Below, piece after piece: positions 15,381 through 21,652 of a stretch of DNA of 64,000 nucleotides. The notes below the pieces were generated by a model that was given only the letters and a program-made list of their open reading frames with translations, was not told the origin of the DNA and did no database searches. Numbering within the stretch: position 1 is the stretch's first letter; the number at the start of each line of letters is the position of its first letter. Made by a program: the position numbers and the translations under genes. Origin of the DNA: Oscillospiraceae bacterium (GTDB lineage: Bacteria; Bacillota; Clostridia; Oscillospirales; Ruminococcaceae); assembly GCA_017438745.1 (NCBI GenBank), contig JAFRUS010000014.1, positions 30,540 through 94,539 on the forward strand. Reading direction: 5' to 3'.

Positions 15381-15698
15381 TTAAAGTCCGTCATAAACGC
15401 ACCTGTAATGCTCGCTGTGATCATATCGTACTGTGTACTCATCAAGTTCAAATATCTCCGCGATTTCCGGAAAGTACTCAGTACTTATATGCACACTTGA
15501 ATAGATCACAGCTCTTCCCTTCCGGTCTACTTCCACTCTTCCGCGCGGATAGTAGTCAAATGCCTTCTCTGCTCCGTTCGGTCGGATATGCTCCCATAGT
15601 TTTCTGTGATTATAAGTATCGCCCGACTTTGCTGTACCTTCCGGATATTTCCCGTCAAACGGAAATGCAAGTATCTCGTCATTAACAAGCCAGAACAC
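15381..15698 (-). CDS. Small conserved-looking protein ahead of the DnaA-DnaB fusion
   Basis: This 105-residue protein has blocks YNHRKLWEHIRP, DYYPRGRVEVDRKG and a closing YDHSEHYRCVYD. I recall similar small proteins of unknown function in Firmicutes, but no domain name can be assigned. The start is a GTG at 15698 with a poorly placed AAAAGG; no in-frame ATG exists upstream before a stop, so the N-terminus is uncertain. Only 15 bp separate its stop from the fusion gene, so the two should be co-transcribed. Confidence 0.6.
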   Translation of the reverse strand: MFWLVNDEILAFPFDGKYPEGTAKSGDTYNHRKLWEHIRPNGAEKAFDYYPRGRVEVDRKGRAVIYSSVHISTEYFPEIAEIFELDEYTVRYDHSEHYRCVYDGL

Positions 15699-15783
15699 AC
15701 CTTTTCTGATAATATCTCACCTGTCCTTTTTAGAACGATTCATTCTTTGTACACTGAAATTTTCAGGACCATCGAAGATCCTG

Positions 15784-16491
15784 TTATATCTGGTTTGCAC
15801 CTTCCGGAAGCTTCAGATCCGAAAGAAAATCACATCCGGAAAACACCTGATCACCTATAAAGCACAGACCTGCCGACAGCTTTATATTCCTGAGATTCCG
15901 GCATCCTTTAAAAGCAAAGTCCCCTATCGCAACCACATCATCCGGGATGATAAGCGATTCAAGACTTTTGCAGTTTTCAAAAGCTGAATCACATATCCTT
16001 ACGGTATTTTCAGAAAAAGTGACTAAAGCAAGATGCTCACAGTTCTTAAAAGCCGAATGCCCAATATGTTTTACGCTGTCCGGCATAACGATACGTCTGA
16101 TCATTGTATTTCCTTCAAAAGCGCTGTTTGTAACAGATACAACGCCATCAGGTATCCTGATATCTGTACCGGAACCATTATAACGATAAAGTGCTTTGCC
16201 ATAGATCACAAAATCTCTTTTATCATTCTCATAAAACGGAGTATCGTCAAAAGCAGATATTCCTATAGTTTCGACACTTTCCGGTATTTCAACACTTTCA
16301 AGCTCCGTACAGTCTGCAAATGCGAAAGCTGATACTGAAATGACTGTCTCCGGAATGATCACCTTCTTCAGATTCCTGCAGGATTTAAAAACTCCTGTTC
16401 CCATATTCTTTACACCATGCGGGATAGTAAGTACGGATCTGCCGTCATCATAATATCTGCATAAAAAGCCGTTATTGATTTCTAAACTCAT
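15784..16491 (-). CDS. BspA-like leucine-rich repeat (LRR_5) protein
   Basis: This 235-residue protein is made of LRR_5 repeats (VFKSCRNLKKVIIPET, AFADCTELESVEIPES, AFKGCRNLRNIKLSAG). It has no signal peptide, so it is likely cytosolic and perhaps a binding scaffold. The frame extends to 16575, but that extension is repeat copy E; the ATG at 16491 has AAGGAG seven bases upstream. It is last in a probable operon: 35-residue peptide, two-domain phosphatase, LRR protein, with a double-hairpin repeat in each junction. Confidence 0.85.
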   Translation of the reverse strand: MSLEINNGFLCRYYDDGRSVLTIPHGVKNMGTGVFKSCRNLKKVIIPETVISVSAFAFADCTELESVEIPESVETIGISAFDDTPFYENDKRDFVIYGKALYRYNGSGTDIRIPDGVVSVTNSAFEGNTMIRRIVMPDSVKHIGHSAFKNCEHLALVTFSENTVRICDSAFENCKSLESLIIPDDVVAIGDFAFKGCRNLRNIKLSAGLCFIGDQVFSGCDFLSDLKLPEGANQI

Positions 16492-16507
16492 ATGCCGCTC
16501 CTTATCT

Positions 16508-16567
16508 CGGTGCGCCTGCGGCGCACTATCACAGCACTGTCGGCTCGGAGCCGACAGCACCTTTTTT
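16508..16567 (-). repeat. Double-hairpin repeat, copy E, within an operon
   Basis: Stem 1 is GTGCGCC/GGCGCAC and stem 2 is CTGTCGGCTC/GAGCCGACAG. On the minus strand it encodes the last eleven residues and stop of the phosphatase gene, then leads straight into the ribosome site of the LRR gene. There is no T run after stem 1, so it is not a terminator here. Confidence 0.8.
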
Positions 16568-17461
16568 CCCAGCACGTTTCAGTGCCTCACACACCTTTCC
16601 GAAAACAAGCTGGTTCGGAAAATATTTCGGATCTTCAAATATCGTATTTCCGGCATGATCAAAGTATTCAAGTATAGCCATAGCACATCCGGCACTTCTG
16701 CTCTGACCGTAATCGCACTGACAGATGACCGAGTGTCCGGCGTCATATGCTTTCAGAATAAACTTTGCAAGATCTTCAGCTTCAGGAAAAAAGTTCTTTA
16801 CTGCAGCTTTATCATTTCCAAAGGAATCCCAGTCTATATCCGGTAGGGCGACATAGAAAACATTGTCCGTTACCGATGAGTAATCGACCTTTTCGTAACC
16901 TTTCAGTGCATATTCCGGCGGATCATAAAAGCTTATGGCAGCTGTATCTGCCGGGAATTTACCGCTTTTTATTACGGCTTCAATATCTTTTCGCGAATAC
17001 ACTGATACCTTCATCTGTTTCAGACATCTCTTCATAAGATCATAAACATGCCTGTTGTAATATTCTTTTTCCGGAACCGGTAATCCATATATCTCATGAG
17101 CTATCATGCCAACTGCTGCAGAACGTGAAAGTCCGGCAAAGCAGTGTATCAGAAGAGTATCGACATCGTGTTCATGCGCACGGATGAATCTTATCATTTC
17201 CAGAGCCTGCGAATGATTCAGAAGATGCAGTCCTGATACCGTTTTTTCAATATCATCAAAGTAAAGAGTCAGTACGCCGCGGCAGTATTTATTCTCCCTG
17301 AATTCAAAGCCGAACCCCTGACTCGATGTATCCTGAATGGATATAACGGCGTAACTGTCCGAATATTCCGGATATTCAGTTATCCCCGGTTCGCAGAAAT
17401 GATTCATCACATAATCAAGTGCACCTCTTGCCGATGTCCCCATAATACGTGGCATTTTCAT
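16529..17461 (-). CDS. Two-domain tyrosine/dual-specificity phosphatase-like protein
   Basis: This 310-residue fusion carries two CX5R phosphatase signatures. Domain 1 (about 1-150) has LLIHCFAGLSRSAAVG, a canonical HCX5R. Domain 2 (about 151-300) has ICQCDYGQSRSAG and begins at an internal Met (MKVSVYSRK) corresponding to the start of the single-domain gene at 6141-6623, which shows that the gene arose by fusion. The ATG at 17461 has GGAG upstream; the longer frame only reads through repeat copy F. The C-terminal tail KKGAVGSEPTVL comes from repeat copy E. The target is unknown. Confidence 0.82.
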   Translation of the reverse strand: MKMPRIMGTSARGALDYVMNHFCEPGITEYPEYSDSYAVISIQDTSSQGFGFEFRENKYCRGVLTLYFDDIEKTVSGLHLLNHSQALEMIRFIRAHEHDVDTLLIHCFAGLSRSAAVGMIAHEIYGLPVPEKEYYNRHVYDLMKRCLKQMKVSVYSRKDIEAVIKSGKFPADTAAISFYDPPEYALKGYEKVDYSSVTDNVFYVALPDIDWDSFGNDKAAVKNFFPEAEDLAKFILKAYDAGHSVICQCDYGQSRSAGCAMAILEYFDHAGNTIFEDPKYFPNQLVFGKVCEALKRAGKKGAVGSEPTVL

Positions 17462-17476
17462 GATATCACTCCAGTT

Positions 17477-17537
17477 TGTGGTGCGCCTGCGGCGCACTAT
17501 CATAGTACTGTCGGCACAAAGCCGACAGTACCTTTTC
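17477..17537 (-). repeat. Double-hairpin repeat, copy F, within an operon
   Basis: Stem 1 is GTGCGCC/GGCGCAC and stem 2 is ACTGTCGGC/GCCGACAGT with an ACAAA loop. It lies between the 35-residue peptide stop and the phosphatase ribosome site, with no T run after stem 1 on the minus strand. Confidence 0.8.
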
Positions 17538-17565
17538 GATGACTGAACGCAGGAACATCCGCCAA

Positions 17566-17673
17566 TCACTTCACTGTAAATACAGGATTACCATAACCAT
17601 ATCCCTGATAAAACTGATCATCTTTTACTGTGTAAACCGGCTGTCCATATCCGTATCCTGAATAAATCTGCAT
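17566..17673 (-). CDS. 35-residue Gly/Tyr-rich peptide with an internal duplication
   Basis: This short protein is built of two copies of YGYGxPVxTVK separated by DDQFYQG. The start at 17673 has an excellent GGAGG six bases ahead. A longer frame begins at 17760, but its ATG has no ribosome site and sits just downstream of a TATAAT. It is first in the probable operon with the phosphatase and LRR genes. No family is recognised; aromatic-glycine repeats could suggest self-association or a structural role, but that is speculative. Confidence 0.55.
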   Translation of the reverse strand: MQIYSGYGYGQPVYTVKDDQFYQGYGYGNPVFTVK

Positions 17674-17762
17674 AACAGGCCTCCTTTTTTCGATAAAGAA
17701 ATTCTCTTCAGGTTTATAATATACATCTTCTCCTGGCTCTGTCCTGTATTCTTCTTTCATTT

Positions 17763-17807
17763 ATCATTATACACTATGAAAAACTGAAAATTCGAAGATA
17801 TTTGAAG
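17763..17807 (-). promoter_or_regulatory. Shared upstream block with -10 element, copy 2
   Basis: Nearly identical to 6031-6075 (three mismatches in 45 bp), with a minus-strand TATAAT at 17766-17771. It lies about 90 bp ahead of the peptide start and probably drives the peptide-phosphatase-LRR operon. Confidence 0.6.
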
Positions 17808-17883
17808 TAATTTATTTATCCGTTTCTGTGTCTTAATTATAGCATCCGACATGGGGCAAAAACGGACGGTGTCCAGATAAAAA

Positions 17884-17922
17884 AATACCTTCCGAAAGAT
17901 ATTTGTCATTTCGGAAGGTATC
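17884..17922 (-). terminator. Terminator of the ASCH-DUF1810 gene
   Basis: A perfect 12-bp stem pairs TACCTTCCGAAA (17886-17897) with TTTCGGAAGGTA (17909-17920), with a minus-strand T run. Confidence 0.85.
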
Positions 17923-17958
17923 AGTATTCAACAGTTATTCCAAGCTTTGTGGAACCTT

Positions 17959-18726
17959 TTATAAAAGTCCCAGAATTTTAAGTGTTTTGTCATCTTCGTT
18001 ACTGAGATAAAATTTATCAAGTACCTTTTTAAACAGCTCGTTGTCATCAGTCGTATGGATAAAGAGCGTCATACATGAACGTAATTTAAATGCATCGATC
18101 TCCTCGAAAACTGCCAGCGGATCATCTGTCGGGATGTGGAGCAGGGTCTCGGTAATCTCTTTAAGTCTCGCACCGAGTACCGGATGATCATAGTAATCCT
18201 TAGCTTCGTTAAGATCATTTATCGAGAATAACGCCGTTGTGCCGCTGAGTCCTAAACCACGGATCTGCGGGAACACATACCAAATCCAGTGCGTATCTTT
18301 ATAGGCATCTTTCATTTCCTGAAGAGCAGTCTTGTACGTCTCACCAAACCCGTATCCTTTTTCCTGTGCATCGAGGAATTTCTGAAGGTCGGTGTAGTAG
18401 AGTTCTATGCCGAGAACGCCGAACTGCTCCTGCTTTTCACGCGGATAGAACTTATCCATATCAGCCGGATCGGCATTTTCATCAGAAGCGTATCCGAGCT
18501 TTTCCTTCGGCAGTGAATCGTAAAGTTCTGAGAAAGATGCAAATTTGTGCAGCGCAGTTACTCTTGTCTGTATCTTTCGTTCAGGATCATCGATACGCGA
18601 AAATTCAATAAAATCACCGACTGCTACCTTCTGACGTTTCTCATCGTTTAATCTGAGCTCTATAGTCTTGCTGCCGCTCTTGATCTTTTCAAACGGCGCT
18701 GCCTGCAGTTTCATATAGTGGATCAT
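17959..18726 (-). CDS. ASCH domain fused to DUF1810
   Basis: This 255-residue protein begins with an ASCH (PUA-like, RNA/nucleotide-binding) domain in residues 1-110: LQAAPFEKIKSGSKTIELR is the diagnostic opening and VGDFIEFSR follows. Residues about 115-255 are DUF1810: FLDAQEKGYGFGETYKTAL, THWIWYVFPQIRGLG and LRSCMTLFIHTT. The ATG at 18726 follows AGGAGG at eight bases, so the longer frame to 18777 is rejected. Both domains also exist as separate proteins; the fusion suggests a joint role in RNA or nucleotide-derived metabolite handling. Confidence 0.88.
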   Translation of the reverse strand: MIHYMKLQAAPFEKIKSGSKTIELRLNDEKRQKVAVGDFIEFSRIDDPERKIQTRVTALHKFASFSELYDSLPKEKLGYASDENADPADMDKFYPREKQEQFGVLGIELYYTDLQKFLDAQEKGYGFGETYKTALQEMKDAYKDTHWIWYVFPQIRGLGLSGTTALFSINDLNEAKDYYDHPVLGARLKEITETLLHIPTDDPLAVFEEIDAFKLRSCMTLFIHTTDDNELFKKVLDKFYLSNEDDKTLKILGLL

Positions 18727-18803
18727 GGTGTTTTCCTCCTTTATTTTTATGTGTTCATATATTATTTTACAGTCCATTCATTTCTATGCGATGAATATAC
18801 GGA

Positions 18804-20210
18804 TTATACATTAAAAAGATCATCAGGGTCTACAAGAAATATATTTTTCTCACTCTCTGCCTTTTCTCTGATCCATTCAGTAAATCCGCCCTTGCTGAAG
18901 AAATAAAAATACTTTTCAGTTACACCGCTGAAATTATCTGCGGTAGCTGATAAATCATCAAACTCTTTTTTGTCAAGCGGCGAATTTTTAAATTTGCACT
19001 CGCAGAATACTGCCTTCCGGTTATCCCTGCTTAGCAGGAGAATATCACAGTCATCCTGACGCTTCAGTTTACTGTTAGTTCCCCACCACTTTCCCATCTT
19101 ATGAGGGATAAAAGGAAGCTTTTTCTGTTTTGCGAGACGTATCATGTACTGATGACATATCTTTTCAAATATCAGTCCCATATAATCATTGAAAGACTCA
19201 GGATCAGTTATTTCTCTGGCTGCGTCATCCGCTCCGATGAGTTCATAGTAGCTTTTTTCTGTAAAAATAAACCTGAACCAGAATGCGAAGAAATTATCAC
19301 TTATACTGTAAAGAGTTTTACGTGAGCTTTCTTCCTCACCGCACGGGGTATTTCTGCTGATAAGTTTCAGGTCAATGAGAGTTTTCAGGTACTTACTGCA
19401 TTTTGAAGGCTCTTCATGAATCTTCTGAGTGATATCATTCATTCTGCTCGCACCGTTTGCAATTGCTTCGAAAATGCTGTTATACACTGCCGGATCACGA
19501 AGCTCCATCTTCAGAAGTGACTGAGGTTCTTCAGTCAGGAATGCACCTGTACGAAGAATATTTTTTGCGATATTTTCTTTTATCGATCTTTCAGGATCAA
19601 AGGTCTGAAGATAGCATGGTATGCCTCCCAGTATCCCGTATGCCGCAAGTTTTTCCTCTGCAGAATAGCTTTTGAAAAACTCTGCACTTTCAAGATAATC
19701 AAAAGGAAGCAGTTCCAGCTGTGATGTGGATCTGCCGTAAAGAGGACTCTTGTATCCCATTACGTCATTCTCCATAAAACTTACACTTGATCCGCACAGT
19801 ATCAGAAAAATGTTTTTGTTTTTCCACGAGTGATCTACAGTATGTTGAAGAACGCTTTTTATACTTGGATTTTCCGCCGCTATGAAAGGAAATTCATCTA
19901 TGATCAGAGTGACTCTGTTTTTGTCAGAAGCTTTAAGACCGATATACTCAAAAGCCTTTCCCCAGTTTTCAAAACTTCCGAAATCTTTTCCTTCAAAGTG
20001 CTGCTGAACAGTTTTGGAAAAATCAATAAGGTTAAGAGCATCATTTTTTTCCTGTGCTGAAAAGAACACAGTTGAAGACCTGCTGCTGAACTCCTTAAGA
20101 AGCGATGTCTTTCCGACACGTCTGCGGCCATAAAGCACAAGAAATTCAAATCTTTTCGAGCTGTGCAGCTCATTCAGCAGCTCAAGTTCATTCTGACGTC
20201 CTATGAACAT
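18804..20210 (-). CDS. Archaeal-type ATPase with DUF234/nuclease-like C-terminus
   Basis: This 468-residue P-loop ATPase has an ATP-binding domain in residues 1-230: FIGRQNELELL, Walker A YGRRRVGKTSLL, Walker B VTLIIDEFPFI. A winged-helix region follows (KYLKTLIDLKLISR). The C-terminal DUF234 domain ends in a PD-(D/E)XK-like core DCDILLLSRD..AVFCECKF. Such stand-alone ATPases are widespread in anaerobes and of unknown function, often suspected in mobile-element or defence roles. The ATG is preceded by AAAGGAGAG. Its promoter carries a symmetric operator-like repeat. Confidence 0.9.
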   Translation of the reverse strand: MFIGRQNELELLNELHSSKRFEFLVLYGRRRVGKTSLLKEFSSRSSTVFFSAQEKNDALNLIDFSKTVQQHFEGKDFGSFENWGKAFEYIGLKASDKNRVTLIIDEFPFIAAENPSIKSVLQHTVDHSWKNKNIFLILCGSSVSFMENDVMGYKSPLYGRSTSQLELLPFDYLESAEFFKSYSAEEKLAAYGILGGIPCYLQTFDPERSIKENIAKNILRTGAFLTEEPQSLLKMELRDPAVYNSIFEAIANGASRMNDITQKIHEEPSKCSKYLKTLIDLKLISRNTPCGEEESSRKTLYSISDNFFAFWFRFIFTEKSYYELIGADDAAREITDPESFNDYMGLIFEKICHQYMIRLAKQKKLPFIPHKMGKWWGTNSKLKRQDDCDILLLSRDNRKAVFCECKFKNSPLDKKEFDDLSATADNFSGVTEKYFYFFSKGGFTEWIREKAESEKNIFLVDPDDLFNV

Positions 20211-20229
20211 AGAATTCTCTCCTTTTCAT

Positions 20230-20275
20230 TTTAGTGAATTACGATTATTATACTCCTGTTTCACTAAATTGTCAA
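20230..20275 (-). promoter_or_regulatory. Promoter and operator-like inverted repeat of the ATPase gene
   Basis: On the minus strand TTGACA (20270-20275), a 17-bp spacer and TATAAT (20247-20252) are consensus. The -10 is flanked by a 9-bp inverted repeat, TTTAGTGAA (20230-20238) and TTCACTAAA (20260-20268), a likely repressor site. Confidence 0.7.
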
Positions 20276-20442
20276 TAGAATAGCATGCGAACCGCAGCAG
20301 CTTTCTGCAATTATCGCACAATTTTAGGCGATATCGCTCTATATTCTTTGACAATACACTGATTTCAGAAGGAAATGCACAAATATTTCTGCATTTTGTT
20401 ACTGACCACAGAAACTGACTATACATTTCAGTTTTTTTATAG

Positions 20443-20448
20443 TATAAT
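20443..20448 (+). promoter_or_regulatory. Candidate -10 of the cohesin-dockerin gene
   Basis: A TATAAT lies about 40 bp upstream of the start codon in an AT-rich tract. The -35 is weak (TATACA at 17 bp), suggesting an activated promoter. Confidence 0.4.
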
Positions 20449-20490
20449 ATATAGTAAACCACAAATACAATTAATGGAGGTTGTATACAA

Positions 20491-21474
20491 ATGTCAAGAA
20501 AAATCAGAAAAATAGCAGCAACTGCTTTAGCATTTGCAATGCTCGCCGGATCTGCAGCCGGATTCTCTGCAGTACAGGGAACACCAGTTATCACTGTTTC
20601 AGCTGCTGAACAGGCTGTATCTGCTACAAAGGCTGCAAACGGAATCGCAGGTCCTACTATCGATGCAGGCACATACAAGATCGCAGCTGGTGATACTTTC
20701 AAGGTAAAGATAAAAGTAACAGACAACGCTGACGGCTTCAATGCAATCAACGCATGGCTCGATATCAACACAAACTACTTCGAGATCGTAGATAAAGCAA
20801 ACGGCGATCCTGATATGGCAGAGTACGAAGACAGCGAAGCTTATACAGCAGTTACTCTCAATGAGTACAGCAAGAAGAACGTTGGTAAGGAAATAAAGAC
20901 TCTTATTACACTTTACAGTGATACTAACAATCTCAAAGGCGACGTTGTTATTTCAACTATCACACTCAAGGCAAAGGCTGACGCTCCGGCTGGTTACTAC
21001 TCACTTCCTTTCGACGCTGTAGGTGACAACGGTGCTATGGCTAACCGTATCGATGACAAGAGAAATCCTATCGTTATCAATCCTACATTCAAAGGTGCTC
21101 TCGTTCAGATCGGTGAAGGTACAGATATGATCTATCCTTCATCATCAGCTTCTTCAGACACTCTCAAGGGCGACTTCAACCTTGACGGCAAGGTATCACA
21201 GACTGATGCTACATTCATGCTCAGATACCTCCTTGAAAGCTCAGTTTCAAATGACAAGAATGAAGTTCTTTATAATCTTATAAAGGGCAACATCCGTGAA
21301 GATCTTCAGAACGAATCAAAGGAAAAGATCTTTGAACTTGCAATGGCAAATGCAGACGTTGACGGTTCTGAAGAAGGCAAGTCATTCAAGCAGACTGATG
21401 CTACATACGTTCTCAGAGCAGTTGTAACAGGCAGCAAGGTAGACAACGATTACTGGACATCATTCTTTGCTTAA
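20491..21474 (+). CDS. Secreted cohesin-dockerin protein (adaptor scaffoldin-like)
   Basis: This 327-residue secreted protein has a signal peptide in residues 1-40 (KIRKIAATALAFAMLAGSAA). Residues about 58-205 resemble a cohesin: AGDTFKVKIKVTDN, INAWLDINTNYFEIV and the late strand GDVVISTITLKAKADAPAG. A Ser/Pro linker leads to a dockerin at about 222-325, with a canonical first Ca loop GDFNLDGKVSQTD and a second loop NADVDGSEEGKSFKQTD that carries a five-residue insertion. One cohesin plus one dockerin matches the layout of ScaC-like adaptors in R. flavefaciens. The long ORF on the opposite strand is a shadow. Its binding partners cannot be read here. Confidence 0.82.
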   Translation: MSRKIRKIAATALAFAMLAGSAAGFSAVQGTPVITVSAAEQAVSATKAANGIAGPTIDAGTYKIAAGDTFKVKIKVTDNADGFNAINAWLDINTNYFEIVDKANGDPDMAEYEDSEAYTAVTLNEYSKKNVGKEIKTLITLYSDTNNLKGDVVISTITLKAKADAPAGYYSLPFDAVGDNGAMANRIDDKRNPIVINPTFKGALVQIGEGTDMIYPSSSASSDTLKGDFNLDGKVSQTDATFMLRYLLESSVSNDKNEVLYNLIKGNIREDLQNESKEKIFELAMANADVDGSEEGKSFKQTDATYVLRAVVTGSKVDNDYWTSFFA

Positions 21475-21486
21475 TAATTTTTGATA

Positions 21487-21575
21487 TAGCAGCAGATCCG
21501 GCTTCGCCGGATCTGCTGGAGGAGGATGCGGGGCTTCGCCCCGGTTCCCCTCTCTGATTTACGAAAAATTCAATG
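21487..21575 (+). repeat. UUCG-hairpin repeat, partial copy after the cohesin gene
   Basis: Two GC-rich hairpins with C(TTCG)G loops (ATCCGGCTTCGCCGGAT and GGGGCTTCGCCCC) are followed by CTGATTTACGAAAAATTC, matching the core of the repeats at 39616 and 47513. Clear terminal inverted repeats are missing. It begins 13 bp past the stop and may help end or protect the cohesin mRNA. Confidence 0.6.
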
Positions 21576-21652
21576 TGTTCTAAAATAAAAACGGAAGAAG
21601 AGCTTTAATGCTTTTCTTCCGTTTTTCGTTATCCGAATATTCTGATCAGTCT

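Noticed and set aside
109..17537. Double-hairpin repeats as integron attC sites
   Set aside because: Orientation and placement suggest cassettes, but I find no GTTRRRY core pair and no integrase in the window.
20226..20771. 181-codon frame opposite the cohesin gene
   Set aside because: It lies on the reverse strand of a secreted protein with signal peptide and clear domains, and crosses the ATPase promoter.
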